Assembly (NCBI GenBank): GCA_019633425.1 | Contig: WSUB01000016.1 | Coordinates: 62,001-126,000 of the forward strand | Length of the DNA: 64,000 nt | From: Tulasnella sp. 424 | Lineage: Eukaryota > Basidiomycota > Agaricomycetes > Cantharellales > Tulasnellaceae | Direction: 5' to 3' | In this document: in pieces, positions 1-13,091 of the stretch | Layout: each line of letters opens with the position of its first letter | Position numbering within the stretch: position 1 is the first letter of the stretch | Position numbers and translations under genes: made by a program | Notes under the pieces: generated by a model | What the model was told of the DNA's origin: nothing | Database searches by the model: none | Seen by the model: only the letters and a program-made list of their open reading frames with translations

Positions 1-3000
1 CACTTGCACCGATTGAACACGCCACTGTGCGACATACCCAAACATGATCACAGCCCTTCCATAATTGTGATCAAAGTCAATGCCCTCCGACACTTTGCCT
101 CGAGCGACGGCCAAAAGCACAGCGCCACGTCCATTATCGCACGCCTGTTATTCGGAACCCGACAGATCGGATACAGAGTTGCCGCCGGGTGGCGATGGAC
201 GCCAATGCGCGAAGGGGGCAAACATCGTTAGTCAACAAGGCTGACACTAAAAATCACTCAACCCCGGAAGTGCGTGGCGTCGATCGCAAAACGTCACTTT
301 CACTCACCCTTCGATAATTTTCCAGAGCGATACTAGTCTCGTTGGCATCAGGCGTTTCGACAAAGATCAATTTATTCTTCCAGACTTCGTTGAGGATCCC
401 CTGCAACGTGCAAATGTGAAGACCGGCGACGGTTGAATGATCAAGACAGCCCCCGGAAAAAAAAAGGACAAGATGAACGAGGCCTCTGACTCACCATATC
501 ATTCCAAGCAGCCACAATACTCTCCATATACAGGTAGCTCGGGAAGAATCCCACCAACCCATCAGGTACAATCTTACTGTACTCGATCAGGATGCTCCCG
601 AAATTGCGCACCACGGCCGGGTCGTTTCGCACTTCGAATCTAGAGCTGATCGCGACTTGGTCGCTTCCTCGAGTGATGACCAGTGGCAAGAAACAATTAC
701 GCTCCAAAGTCATGGGGTAGGTCTCTTGCACGACCGGAGTGAACTGAAGCATTTTGGGGTACATATCGAGAGGAGAGATGGTTCCGGAAGTGATGACCAC
801 GCTGCTGAAGCGTTCGAATACAGGGCGGATGGCGATGGAAGGGTCGAGGCAGCTGGGCGTCCGTCCCGGAAGCGAGAGATTAGCTCTGCTGGTCAAACGG
901 TTAGGCAAACCGGAAACCACCCACGTTAAATGGAAGATAGGATTAGGTATCGTCGCACCCTCCGTCTCAAACGGCTCGAGGATCAGGAGGAATCCTGTTG
1001 GGACGGCTCCACGGGTCAACTTCAGTGACCTTTACAATCGATCGCAGAGCCGTACCTTTCTCGTATGTGGCAACCAGCGTAGCGAATGCAGCTACTTTTT
1101 GCAGTGACGCATATTCATCTAGGCGACTCAGCTCGAGCGTTCGAATGAGAGACTGTAACCGTTCGGTGCAGAATCTGGAAACGAGCGCCACCAAAACAGC
1201 CATTCAGTCAGCAAGGACCGCGCATTAAGCCTGGGCCCTGTAGGATTGGGCTGACCTTAACGGCCGCCGCTCAATGTATGTGATATCCTTCAAGTGCTGT
1301 AAAAACGACAGGGGCGTCTCTGCAACGACATGCATCACACGCATCCGGGTCTTTGAAAAAAAGATCCGAGTCCCAGAAACACCTCGATCAGACAAATTTC
1401 TTGCCGAATCAGAGCAAAAGAACGCGAACCTTGAGATATTCCACTAAACGTTTCAAAAACGCCACAAAATGTTCTGCTTTGCGAATGTTTCCGGGTATGG
1501 CTTCCTTCAGCAAATCATCGGGCAGAACTGACGGCACAGAGAGGAAGGCGCGCCGAAAAGTCGTCAACAATCAGCTGCCAGAGAAACGCAACTTCTTCCC
1601 CTAACCTGGATTCGGCATAATCGCGTCGTCTTCAGCAGGAGCCTCTTCTTCCGCTTCTTGCAACCCTTCCACGAGCTTGGCGTATTCGTCCTGGAGCTTT
1701 GACGCATCCTTTTGTTTGATTCTTTGCGTCCACGCGGCATTAGTCAAGCTCATCGGACGTTTCCATGTGACAATCAGCCACGTACTCTTCGATTTTGTCG
1801 CCCAGTCGCGTGACACTCCTCGCAGCAGAGTCGAGCATGGGTCGTGTAAGGTCGATTGAGAGAGATTCGATGCAAACGTTATCTGGGGAGGGAATGGTGG
1901 TCAGCTATGCCTAGGTTGGTTTCATGGTTGGAACCCACCGATATTGTGTGCTTCGTCGAAAACCACGATTGCATCTTTACTCATCTCCTTCGAAACCTGT
2001 TCAGCGACTTTTGGGTCCAAGAGGTAGTGGAACGAGTAGATGATGATGTCGACAAATGGCATCTAGAAGGGGACCACCAGAGAAGGTTGAACACGCTGCC
2101 TTGTAAGGTTTCAAGATTAGAAGTGTACTCACCATTCTGCGGACGGTAAAGTATGGGCAAAGGCCTTTCTTCCGGCCATAGTCGATAACGTCTGCAAGGG
2201 TATGGATGCCTTGCGGGATGAGGTTCCCTGGTTCGAGAAGACCCAGTTCCTAGGACACAAAAATAATCAATGAGCACGAAATAGGCAAGCAAGGGGCGAC
2301 CGAATTGGCAGAACTCACATCGTGGAAGCTACAAACGGGATTATGGTCTGGATCGACTTTGGCCCTCTCAACGGCACCGGTATTTGTCATATCCCTGCAC
2401 TTAGCATCGACGACGCGACCTTTCTTCTCCTTAGACACCTATGGCAGTACAGAAACCAGAAGGCGAGAGATTTTAAGTTTCTCCACCCGCCCTCGGGTAA
2501 CAAGCATCGAACCTCTGGGTGTAGACACAGGTTCTTCCGACTCGTCAAACCCAGTCCAGTATACGCTTGCTCTTTAAGCTTTTGTTCTCGATCACCGTCT
2601 TCGTCTGCGACTTTGATCCGGTATGCCATGAGACGTTTCAATTCTGACAAAGCCTTCTCGATTTCAGGGACGGTACGAGAGCAGTAGATGAGTTTTCGTT
2701 TCGTAGGGTGGAACTTGATGGCAAGAGAACTATAAGTGGCGCGTGTAAAGGTATATCATGGTGTAAACTCGTACCTGCTGGTAGGATATGATCAGGGCGA
2801 GGAGAGACACCGTCTTGCCTGTTCCTGAAGGCATTTCGAGGACACAGTGACCCTAGGCGTCATCCCAAGCTTTGAGCAATCATTCAAGACAGCGGAAGCC
2901 TGTTATTGCATACCGACGCGTCCAAAGTGCGTTTGAGGTCGCACATGTACGAGTATTGCTCTGAAGAATCCCCGGGTTAGCTTCGCCCGGACTTGCGTTG

Positions 3001-3132
3001 TGTGGGACGCAATTCACCTGGATATATTCGGTCATACGGGAAGATAATCTATACAAAGGGTCATAAGGCACGCAAGAAAGAGCTGATTTGAGGTGCTGTT
3101 CTTACAGGAAGCTCATCTATAAAGAACCTCAT
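1..3132 (-). CDS. RAD3: TFIIH DNA helicase RAD3/XPD (C-terminus off the window)
   Basis: ATP-dependent 5'-3' DNA helicase of TFIIH, acting in nucleotide excision repair and promoter opening. The first exon reads MRFFIDELP at the ATG ending at 3132 and splices to [10 protein letters not shown], the family N-terminus. Walker A (EMPSGTGKT) lies near 2820. The four Fe-S cysteines are recognisable in [25 protein letters not shown] and GLCPYF. The DEAH box (VFDEAHNI) is split by an intron near 1945. Later motifs include [14 protein letters not shown] (about 840), [12 protein letters not shown] (about 650), [17 protein letters not shown] (about 370) and [18 protein letters not shown] (about 80). The window starts inside an intron after this last motif, so the C-terminal helicase end is missing. 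At least ten short introns interrupt the gene. Family identity is very secure; individual exon borders are less so. Confidence 0.96.
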
Positions 3133-3995
3133 GCGGAGATGGACGACGCGGTGGTTGAACCTGTAATTCTTGGGGATTCTTGGTTCCCACGTCGATCTCG
3201 ACTGTTGGAGCTAGGTCAGGCACGCCACACTCAAATTCCCAAGACAAGACCTGACAAGACCATGGTGCGTAATTCAAAATGACTGTTTTCGGCAAGATTC
3301 TCGCGGCTTGAAAACACATTCTATGCCGCAGTAATGCTTCGATATATATAGCTGCTTGGCTGCGGTCCGATAAGCAAAGGCATGCGGAGTTCTGAACGCC
3401 CAAAAGCCTTCCCGGCGCCATCGAGTGATGTACTACTTGAACGTTTGTCGTCATGTTGCCGTTGCAAGATCCAAATTTATAGTGAAGAGGGGACGGCATG
3501 TTCATTTCCTTATTTTGCAACGGGACCGCATTTCCCTTGCCGTGAAATCGATATCTTCACGCAGATGCCGGTTGAAAATAACGTGCGTTGCCAAGCCAAG
3601 GTTACGGCGCCTAAGATCCCCAAACGCCACCAACTCGTCCCGAAACAGCAAGGGATCTCTGCTATTTCCGTCGACCACGTGTGACGTTGAAAGGCAAGTC
3701 TTTGAGCGCCTCCGAAGTATTTCTTGGTATTCAAACTTTCCCATCAACCTGCTTCCAGCGAATAAAGCCCCGGGGATTGGCCAATCCTTGTAAATGGCAG
3801 AAAGCAGCCGAACTGTGGTAAAAATAGCAACAAGCAGCGGTTCTTTCACGTTGTGTTGTGTGTGAAATTGGGACGATGCCGACGTTGCCGAAGGATCATG
3901 CCGGGAGCGCCGTCTCGAGGACTTCTCCCCTCTGCAAGAACAAAAACCGCCTGCCGACAGCCTGAAACTGTCACCTTTCTCCCTCAGAGATGTAA
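3133..3995. promoter_or_regulatory. Divergent intergenic region between RAD3 and the MFS gene
   Basis: These 863 bases separate two divergently transcribed genes and should hold both promoters. They contain unspectacular open frames, the longest starting with ATG being 80 codons on the minus strand (3502-3744). None shows a domain, signal peptide or convincing splice structure. I see no repeat, RNA gene or mobile-element end here. Confidence 0.4.
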
Positions 3996-6553
3996 ATGCT
4001 CACCTCACAACCCCCTTCCACACACATCGACGCCGTTTCCTCGTCTGATGCAATAATGAACGTCGACCAATCAGCAGACGCGAAAAGTGCCAAGCCGGCG
4101 GCCAACTTGCCGGAACCAGGCCTGTCAAATTCATGCAGCGACAGGCGCGACGACTCTGATGACATCGTCCAACCGATTTTACCCAACGCTTCAACTATCG
4201 ACGATGACGAGATACAACTGACGTCTCAAATGAACCGCGCGCAGCAAGGGTCAGCTGAGAACACGTCGATTCACGCCCGCGTCAGTAAGGACGGCAGTGC
4301 AATCCAAGAGCAAAAACCAGGTATGCATCAGACAACCAAAGGGAACAGTCCGAAGTTTTACTGATTCTCTTCATCCTTGATATGCAACAAATTTCAGAAC
4401 AACCTCAAAGCTCAAGAGACCCAGAGGCCGGCCCGTCCCTTGCACGTCGTTCACCCATACCCAGCGAACCCGAGCCACAAAAGCCCGCTCTTGTCCTTCG
4501 CTGGTTCGACTACGGCACAGTGCTACCTACCCTTCAAAATCCCCGCACCTACACTCCTCGTCAAAAAATTGGCATCGTCATAGTCGTGGCGCTATGTTCG
4601 TTCTCGGCACCGTTTGCTTCCAACATCATGATGCCAAGCTTCCCTTTCATCGGACCATCGTTAGGGCTAGGCCACACAGGCGTCACTCTTACAAGTGAGC
4701 TGCCCATAACCTCCACGGGGCGAGCCCGAATATTAACGATGCTTGTTCCCTTGCAGCTGCACTTTTTATGGCCGCTTTGGGCATCGGCCCCCTCTACCAT
4801 GCATTCCTCTCAGAGAGGTTTGGCCGTCGACCAGTATATCTCGCAGGCTTTATCCTCTACACGCTGGCGTCCGTAGCATGTGCCGTGGCACCCGATGGGG
4901 ATGACCTCGTTGCATACCGCTTCTTCCAAGCCTTCGGCAGCTCCGCAGCACAAAGGTCCGTGCACTCGGTGTCTGCCAGCAGTCCCCAATCGTGGGCTTA
5001 CGTACTTTGCACCCTTTAGCATCGGCATGGGAACTATTTCGGACATTTACATTCCCTCTGAACGAGGTCGAGCTACGGGTGTGTCGGTATTTTCGTGTCC
5101 GTTTGGAGTGCTCTCGACGCGCTAAACACGCTTTCCACCCTCAGGATTCTGGTTTATTGGACCGATTCTAGGCCCAATGGTCTCGTGAGTTGGGGTTCTC
5201 TTCACCCTAAGGGATTGATGGGCTTAACGGCTAACAACTATCATTTCAGACCTCTTATAGGCGGTGCCATCTACCATTGGATGGGATGGAGGGCAATTCT
5301 CTGGACAACCGCCATATTCGGTACGCGAAATCGATAAATTTCCGGGTTTCTGCGAGAAAACTAACTCATCCACCTTTAAGGCGTAATCCTTCTGGTCCTT
5401 ATCGCACTCTTCCTCCCTGAAACGTCCCTCAAACTTAAGGCTCGACAAGCTCACCCCCCATTCCCTCTTCCATCACCAGTTACAAACACCACTCCACCGC
5501 CATCCCAGCATGAACCGTCCCGCACCCAATTAACCAGTAACATTCGCAAACTGCTCGTGTTCATCTACACCTTTGGCATCTCCCCACTCACCACCGTCGG
5601 TCACCTACTCTTCCCCCCAGTCGGTCTCTCGGCTCTATACTCCTCCATCTGCTTCGGCTCTATGTACGCCATATCCGTGGCAACCCCATTCTCATTCTCT
5701 GAACCACCATACAAACTCGGCTCGGTGGACATCTCGTTCCTTTATTTACCCGCTTGCGTTGGATACTGCTTGGGTAGCGTCATCGGCGGGTACTTGAGCG
5801 ACAGGGAGGTTCGAAAAGCCAAGGCGCTGTCGGAGGATGGAGAGACGTACAATTCGGAAGTGAGATTGAGGAGCGCGAGGTGGGGTGTACCGCTTGTACC
5901 TGCCGGTCTGTTGATCTTTGGGTGGGGTCTACATCGACACACGCACATGGCGTTACCGATTATGGGCGGGTTTATCTTTGGAGTGGGGTTGATGTTGACG
6001 ATGGGAACGGTGCGCTTCTTTCTTGTGGCTTTTTGCAAGAAATTAAACGCTAATTTGGGGGTTATATGCACCCTTACTGCATACATAGATCATGGCATAC
6101 TACAGCGACTCCATTCCTGGCCAAGCGGCATCAGTGGTCGCAGCTTACAACGCACTGCGTAACGTACGTCCCCCTTAAACTGCTTACACTCGTACGAACC
6201 TCTGACTGGACTTCTTTTATAATCAAGTTACTCGCAGGAACGGTAGCAGCCCTCACAACGGCAGCCCTTGGTAGCGGTCTTCGCGAGAACTGGTACTTCA
6301 CTATACTCGCGCTAGCCTGTCTCGCTGGATCATTTTCCCTGGAAGTCATTCAGGTGTGTTGGCCACTCGCTTACGTTGCAGCGGGATATCAGCATTCTGA
6401 TTTCGACTCTCGTTCAAACAGCGATATGGTGCATTTTGGAGACAAAGACGGCAACAGAAGCTCAAACAAGATGCTGGCCCTGTCGCCCCCGCTCCCATCG
6501 CGATGACCCCCCTTACAACCCAACCACCTACTAGTACAGCACCTAATCCTTAA
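3996..6553 (+). CDS. Major facilitator superfamily transporter (DHA1-like drug:H+ antiporter)
   Basis: A 12-helix plasma- or vacuolar-membrane transporter; the substrate cannot be read from sequence. The ATG at 3996 opens a hydrophilic N-terminal tail of about 140 residues, then helix 1 (IVIVVALCSFSAPFASNIMM). The loop motif ERFGRRPVYLAG follows helix 2, and RFFQAFGSSAAQ-SIGMGTISDIY with SERGRATG marks helices 4-5. Then come GPILGP and GGAIYHWMGWRAILW. A hydrophilic central loop (about 5440-5540) separates the two halves, and the second half contains LPACVGYCLGSVIGGYLSDRE. I joined nine or so exons; the last carries on from SLEVIQ through RYGAFWRQRRQQKLKQ to a stop at 6551-6553. The domain order fits the DHA1 multidrug group, but polyamine or dityrosine-type transport is equally possible. 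Confidence 0.88.
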
Positions 6554-6993
6554 CCTTTCACGTTTTGACTTCTCCTGGGACGATTCACGGCACCCTCTTC
6601 GTTCATCTAGACCTTTATTATTATGACCATTCTCTCCACCTTGTCTATTCTGTATATTTGGCCGTCGGTTGAAAATCGTATCACCAAGTTTGCCTGTAAG
6701 GCGGCGAGGAGACCAGAGAAATGACCGGCAATGGAGTACTAATCTGTCATGCTCGACATCCAAACAGCGAAGAGACTAAGGTATATGAAGTACAGGGGGT
6801 TGTGAAAAGTCCGTTCTATGACAGAGAAGGAGAAAAGGAGACAACATAGGTCCAGCGAGTGTAGCGATCAGGTATCCCACAGCGGACGAGACCTTTTTCG
6901 AGTGGCGAAAGCGAGATACGTAGGCGAGAGGCGAATATACAATAGTAGAAGGGTGGACGAAAACGGAAAATGCACTTGTGCAGAATTCGTAGC
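6554..6993. other. Convergent intergenic region, no gene seen
   Basis: This stretch lies between the 3' ends of two converging genes. Open frames on both strands are short, lack motifs and look like chance readings. It probably holds both 3' UTRs. I see no terminator-like or repeated structure. Confidence 0.4.
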
Positions 6994-8873
6994 TTACTCG
7001 ATGGACATCCGAGGAGCTAGAGGAACTCCGACAGAGTAGGACGAGGTTCGTTGAGTCATGTCGATAGGCTTTCCTGGGAATGGCGCTTCGTTTATGGAGT
7101 AAGTTGATACCGGCCGTTGTTCGGGAGCCAGTTTTCCTTCTGTAATGCGTGTTGCCCGTGAGTAAAAGTGAAACGAGCAAGTACCAGGCAAACAAACCTC
7201 TTGTCTTGGCTGGTCGAAGATCCTTGTCGAAATCAGCGAAGCAGCGGAGACCGACGGCAAACGTTGCGAAGAGCATCAAGAATGATATGATGGCTACAAG
7301 GAGTGCAATGGGGTCAATCATAATTATAGACCTCACTGAGGTGGCAACGCACTGAAGACAGCCAAACTGGCTCGTGTTGATTCGTATGCTTCGCTGGATC
7401 CTGGTGTGAACAGACGGCTGAACTTGTAGAGGAAATACGCTTGGGCGCCCAACCTGAACACAGCCTCATTACAATTAACGCAGATCAAGCCTTGGCAAAA
7501 TTAACTCACATGAGGACCAATGATATAGTCATAAGCCACTTAATTTCTCGCTGCACAGCCACAGCGCAGAACGTCAAGAGGATAAGGACCACGGGGATGG
7601 CGATAATAGTCAGCGGGAATTCAGCGCCGTCCCGTGTTAGAACCAGGATCAGAAGCTGACAGCCCATATCGATTTAGCACCACACCACCGTAATGATTTT
7701 GGCGAGCACCGCACCTGCATAGTGAGCCCAGTGAAGAAGAAGTAATCAAACTTGAGGAGGCAGATTAATACTTGATAGTATTGGTACATGACTGTAAGGT
7801 CACAGCGCCGTCAGTAATCAAGATCCTTCTCACAGAGTGCTAGTTTCATTATTCACCTTTCATTCTGGGATTAGCCCCCACGAGGTGGAACACGACCCAA
7901 CTGAAGTAAACGGGGAATAAGTCAGCAAGGGACGTCAAGTCCAAATTTAGCTGCAACTCGGCATACCCGAACTCGTGGTAAAGCTGCCATGTGAACCATG
8001 ACAGGACCAGCAGCGATATTGCCAACAGGCAGGGCGATACGATTAAGAATGGTTCTACATGGTTGAAGAGGGATCCTGAACCGGAGCAGTTCTAAGCGCC
8101 CGGGAAGGTTACTAATCAGCGCGCCAGATCTATTAAACAAGAGCACTTGCAGCGTAGTCGGTGGCACAATCGGCGCCCGGATGGCGCACTAACGCCGTTC
8201 TCGTTTGACCGACTTGTAGAGCGCTGAAGATGATCATGCCGGCGTGGAAAAGGCAGACTCCTATTAGCTGGATGATGTTCCGCAGTCGGAGCTTCGAAAG
8301 AAAGAGGGTTATTTGAGAACCCAGTTAGGAAAAGAACGTATGTGTAGGCGTACTGCATCTAGTGCCACCGCGATCTCGAACAGCCTGTGGACATGCAACT
8401 CGGGTCAGTAAGACGCCTGGCTAAGAAGCAGATGGACCCGACATACTCTCCCAACGCGAACAGCGCAAAATAGCAAGGAATAGTCTAGCAGAGTGAAGCA
8501 GGGAAGGTTAATGAGGACCGGGTCTACTTCAAAGCAAGATGTAGCTCACTCTGTAGCTGCCTTGGGAGAGTTCGACATACTCATCGACCTAGCGGCGCGC
8601 GCGTCAGTAAAGTTACCAAAGATTGACCTAGCTAGAGCTCGCTTACAATACCAAAGGATATTGCCACCATGGCGAGTACTGCGATAGCTTGGATTAAAAC
8701 TGCAGGGGGGGTGTGGTGCCTGGTTAGCCTGATGCCTTGCCGAGTGCCAATCTCAACGAACCAGTCGCAATGAAGCCCTTCTGGGCGGCGGTACCTAGAA
8801 GAATTGGGGGCATTCAGTAAGGACATGAGCTCCTTAGTCGTCTGTACTCACCAAGAAACGGCTCGATAGCCAT
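6994..8873 (-). CDS. Multi-pass membrane protein of the UPF0658 (Golgi) type
   Basis: An integral membrane protein of unknown biochemical role. Spliced minus-strand exons give helices and loops in the order I know from the fungal family annotated as UPF0658 Golgi apparatus membrane protein. These are LGELFEIAVALDA, LRLRNIIQLIGVCLFHAG followed by ALQVGQTRTALV, QLYHEFG, VVFHLVGANPRMK, AVAVQREIKWLMTISLVLM, AYFLYKFSRLFTPGS and LLFATFAVGLRCFADFDK. The tail ends PLAPRMSIE with a stop at 6994. I count seven or eight likely helices. The start is the least certain part: ATG at 8873 (MAIEPFLG) fits an exon ending in a good GTGAGT donor, but the next exon border is ambiguous. The family name comes from memory of its sequence pattern. 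Confidence 0.72.
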
Positions 8874-9011
8874 GGGAGGATGATGGGAGGGGTCGGGGTT
8901 GGTTGAGATTGAAAGCCGAGAGAGGAGCGATGCAACATTGCCACACGGACCCATGTCCCGCGGTTTACTGTCCACTTGCTATCATCCCTAACCACCAACA
9001 CCGGCCGACCG
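8874..9011. promoter_or_regulatory. Short bidirectional promoter
   Basis: Only 138 bases separate the proposed ATG of the UPF0658-type gene (minus) from that of the Pmp3-domain gene (plus), so the two probably share a promoter region. I see no clear TATA box. Confidence 0.45.
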
Positions 9012-9986
9012 ATGGAGCGTCCTCAGACCTTCACATCGTTGGACCTCAAGCCCAAGAGGTGGCACGGCTACTCTGTCGTCCTCTTCATCCTTGGAACACT
9101 CTTTCCCCCCCTCGGTGAGTCTCTCAGAAATGTTCTGCTCTCAGGTCCCGGCGCCCGACTGAGACAGAAATCTCTCGCACAGCCGTCGCTGCACGATTTG
9201 GCTTTGGCAAGGACTTCTTCATCAATCTCATTTTGACGCTCTGTGGCTACTTCCCTGGTGAGCTCGTTCACCCTCGTCAGAATTTCAAGTTAGCCTAAAC
9301 ACCGCCACCTCCTCCCGTCAGGCCATGGGCACAACTTCTACATTCAAAACATTCGCAACAACAAGAATTCTAAACGAACACCTAAATGGGCGATTCGTTA
9401 CGGTCTCATCGACGATACCGCCATGAAACGTCGCGCCAAGAGACGTCAATGGGCTGGCAAGTACGACGAGCGCTTGCCTCAATCTGCCCACGAGGGACAG
9501 GACTATGCGGAGGACCAAATCCCTGATCGTCCCGAAAATCAACGCCGCGCAACTAATGGAACAAACGAACTCTGGAACCGCTCAGAGGAGGGGTTCTATG
9601 GTCAGCCCGGCGCATCCACGTCAGACACGGGAGGCGGAGGGAGGTGGCACTATCCGGCGAATTTCGACGACGCCGAAGTTGCACCCAGCCCCGTCCAGAC
9701 AAAGTCGAAATCTGGCAAGAAAAAGGACAAGAAAGATAGATGGGCTAGGACCGAGGATGCTCATTCTGCACCCCCCAAGAAGAAGAAGCGTTCAAAGTCG
9801 TCACGCTCGGCCACAGCGGGAGATCGATGGGACGACAATCGTTCGCATGATTCCGGTCAACGTGATGTCCACGATGGTCCGGAGGACGCAGTCGGTGGAC
9901 TGTATGGCCCAACGCGGACGGCGGAACCACCGACGGAAGAACGTCGGAAGAGGGAGGAGGACGAAGCTCTCCATCACGAGTTTTAG
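9012..9986 (+). CDS. Pmp3/UPF0057-domain small membrane protein with long basic C-terminal tail
   Basis: The first 90 residues form a Pmp3-type (UPF0057) double-helix membrane domain: VVLFILGTLFPPLAVAARFG, then FFINLILTLCGYFPGH, then HNFYIQNIRNN. It is spliced from three exons with introns at about 9115-9203 and 9257-9321. The family's founding members are about 55 residues long and help set plasma-membrane potential. This protein continues for roughly 180 more hydrophilic residues rich in Lys, Arg, Asp and Pro (KKDKKDRWAR, PKKKKRSKSS). I chose the ATG at 9012; the frame is open further upstream but has no earlier ATG. The tail has no recognisable domain and is probably disordered and cytosolic. 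The stop is at 9984-9986. Confidence 0.85.
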
Positions 9987-10104
9987 CGTGAAAAAGTCTC
10001 GGCGTGCCCCGCTCATACTCTTCATTGGTTCTGCTTGAAGTGTGTATCGTCCTGGCTGACACAGTGCCATGTATTGGGATTTCCGGACCCTATTTATTCT
10101 GCTA

Positions 10105-12516
10105 TCAATGATACCTGCTTCCATGAAGGCGTGCGACCCCTTCGCTCTCAACGTCTGTTCCTGCTTGCATGAAACTCCATGGTTGGAGGTGTGCGTTTGC
10201 GAGAGTCCCTCCTTGTTCGTCCCGCGTGACGGACCCGTTATCGGTCTTTAAGGTCCTCCAATACGTGTGATCCTTATCATTGCCGTATGAAAAGGTTAGA
10301 TTGCTCGCCGCAGTGTTTATCCGTGCGCCATCCTTCGGCTTGAACCGCGATCCCTCTACAAAAACGAACGTGTCAGCTTCTATTGTAGCCAGCATTCTTT
10401 TAGGCACACCTGAACGGCGATGGTATGAAATAATCGTATTTGCACCCATAAACGGCGGTAGGATTTCAGACCGATCGTAGCCATGGTCGAAAACGGTGCC
10501 CCAGCCAAAACCCTCATCATTATCGACGGTCCAAAAGTCTACTGTGAGTGGCCAGGAGAACTCGTCTTCCAACTTCAGAACACCGTTGTGCGTTGAACGA
10601 CTTTGTCCTTGGGCACCTTGTCTCGAGACCTCCAAGCGATGTGAGCTTGCGAGTACAAGGGACGGGCGGAAACACCCGACCAACCTGATACGTTGCACCG
10701 TCGCGGTATGATTGAGTGTTTGTAAAGGAATAACTCTGCTGCCAGGTGACAACGGAAATCGTTCCGCTTCCAGTAACGAGTAACGCCTCGATTTGCAGGG
10801 AGTGCTCAGCGGCCACGGTGATACTAACATCACCGCTCTTCTTATCTTTGTTCCCAGCTATGCGAGAAGTGGCATGAACAGGAGCGACGTATTTCGTTAT
10901 GACACCCTTCGTGGGCTGGTTCGAAGGATCAAGAATAACCTAGATGAACTAAATGAGAATCCTATTGGGCAACCTTGACTAGGATTGAAGAGCGTACCTG
11001 AATGTTCCCCGATACCCACCAATTACCTAGGATGGTGTGGTCAGGCTCGGCTGAGACGACATCGATGGTGATGGTATGGTTATTGCCATCAGCGAGGATC
11101 GGGATGAATGGAGTCAAGTCAACTTTGTACGTTGGCTGGTCAAAAGCGCCGTATGCAGCCGCAGGTCTAAATGGACGTAGTAGTTAGTCGTCGGCCATAA
11201 TTGTGTAGCTATACGCTGAGGCGGACCTCCATATTAGCGGTACATTTGCGCCTGTGAAAAGAATCGGATACGGGGATACGATCCCAGCAAGTTTCCCATC
11301 GACGAGAAGTTGGACTTCTCTAAATGGTCCCTTTCCGAGCGTAGTGTCCTTGGGCAATGCCGGAATCCACGAATCGGGTGCGTTGAAGTACTATTGCCGC
11401 AGAATAAGAAGATGGGGCCAAGATCGCGACGACACCAAGTACTGACCCAGAATTCTTCCTGGGCATTGCCACTCGCATATATCTCTGCGTATGCCTCAGC
11501 AGTGTTCCTGGGTAAGTTGACTGTGGTCTATGTGAAGGATAAGTAACCGCTCTTCACCGTAACCGGATTCCACACACATTCAGCATTGGAGGCACCCCGC
11601 CGTATCCTGCCTGGTCTGGGGATAATGTCCCAAGCGCTATGATGCCGTTCGAGCGTGCAACACCTTCTTTCTCCAGGGACGCGTACACGGTTATGCTGAA
11701 AGTTACTGTCAAAGATCCATGAGCACCAGTATACCGCTTTGATGGACCTCACCCACCGTCGTACTCGCCGTCGAGGCCGTGGTCTGGGTCCACGATATTG
11801 TTGAGATCAAGGATCACCCGTCCAGGCGTCAAAAATAGAGGGAGATAATGTGAGAGATCCTTGACCGCTTTTCAGGAGATAAAAGAGTTAAATTTCGAGT
11901 GCAATACTGTAGGGGGGACTTCTCACCTGTCCAGATGATGCCAGAAGGCGATGGTTCGGCCGTTGATGTCCTCCAGACTAGTATAATGCGCATGGTTATA
12001 CTTTATCCGGAGGCTTGACTAAGCGGGGCTCACTTTCTACGTTCTGGAAAGTAATTGCGGAGAGTCTGTCGTACTGGGTCTAGATGAAATTGCAGGGGTC
12101 AGGAAGTTACTTGGACTCCGGCGGTAGATAGGTTTACCCCGTTCGACGTCGCGGTATAATTTCCGCTCACTCCTGCCCAATCCAAAGGGTTGCCGCAATC
12201 CTTTGGAGGCTGTGATAGATTTCTTCGCAATCAATGCAAGGAGCCAGGTGGTACTTGATCGTACTCTAAACAAACTTACTTTCCATTCAGCAATAGCAGG
12301 TTGATAGTACGAGTTACCGAAGTTATGACGGACGACCTCAACAGTACACTTCTTCAGATTTGATGGAAATGTTAGCGGTTGGGCGACTTGAAAGTTGACC
12401 AGAGGCGACAAAGATGCTCCGGCGGTGCCAGAAAGGGACTGTTCCGCAGGCGCTTGCCCCATGCTTAGGCTCCCCAAAGCGGCAAGAACTGGTCCTATCT
12501 TCCGGATTATGGGCAT
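10105..12516 (-). CDS. Secreted peptide-N-glycosidase A-like protein (PNGase A)
   Basis: Likely a secreted or vacuolar glycoamidase that releases N-glycans from glycopeptides. The ATG at 12516 opens a signal-peptide-like stretch (IGPVLAALGSLSMGQA). Then come FQVAQPLTFP, CTVEVVRHNFGNSYYQP, NYTATSNGV, QYDRLSAITFQNVE, ILDLNNIVDPDHGLDGEYDG, EEFWYLNAPDSWIPALP, GKGPFREVQLLVDGKLAG and PYPILFTGANVPLIWRP. These follow the order of the PNGase A N-terminal domain. The beta-rich C-terminal half includes VTWQQSYSFTNTQSY and EFSWPLTVDFWTVDND. About nine exons were joined. The last segment of about 25 residues before the stop at 10105 is unusual, so the true 3' exon might differ. Enzymatic activity is inferred from family only. 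Confidence 0.82.
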
Positions 12517-13091
12517 TGTAAATGTCCCTAGAAGGTTTGAACAGAGGTCCGGCGGTCAGAGCGATCTCTCGAACACAACTTATAGTCTTTAGGCAGCTTT
12601 CGAACCTTGGAAGTTCTCAGCGATTTTCCTCGCCATGGACTGCATTGGGCCACCAGGACCAGCGAATTCTAACCCCACGTTGATGTACATGCTTTCATGC
12701 GGTGGTTGGCACACCGAAGGGGGAAGGTTGCGAACACGAGCAAGTTCGGACAACGCTCACACGCTCCCGGTCCCATCAGGAGCATGAGGCGGAAAAGCAA
12801 ATCGCAGAGAGAGATTTCACATACAGCTCTTAGCTAGAGGTACAGAGGAGCTTTTTGGTATAGAAAAGATAGAATATAGAGACAATGCATGCCGTTGGCA
12901 GAGCTCAAGCGTTGGCCAATCATCCAGCCCGCGTGAGAGCGATCGTGCCAGGTGCCCGCATAAGTCAGAGCCTACAAAGGAATTGAGGTATATCGTGTAT
13001 ATCTAGAGGAAACGTTAACGTGACGTACTGTTGAGGTCGTATAGGGAGAGGCGGAAAAAAAAGGAGTGTGAATAAAGGAAAGGATTGGATT
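12517..13091. promoter_or_regulatory. Upstream region of the PNGase A-like gene
   Basis: Both neighbours are on the minus strand, so this stretch should hold the promoter of the PNGase A-like gene and the 3' UTR of the zinc-cluster gene. I found no convincing coding exon, repeat or RNA gene. A short A-run sits at about 13052-13060. Confidence 0.35.

Noticed and set aside
441..1019. Single long minus-strand frame that could be taken as a separate small gene
   Set aside because: It is one exon of RAD3, with motifs continuing in order on both sides.
3502..3849. Minus-strand frame between RAD3 and the MFS gene
   Set aside because: It has no ATG near its 5' end (80 codons from the first ATG), no motif and no splice partners.
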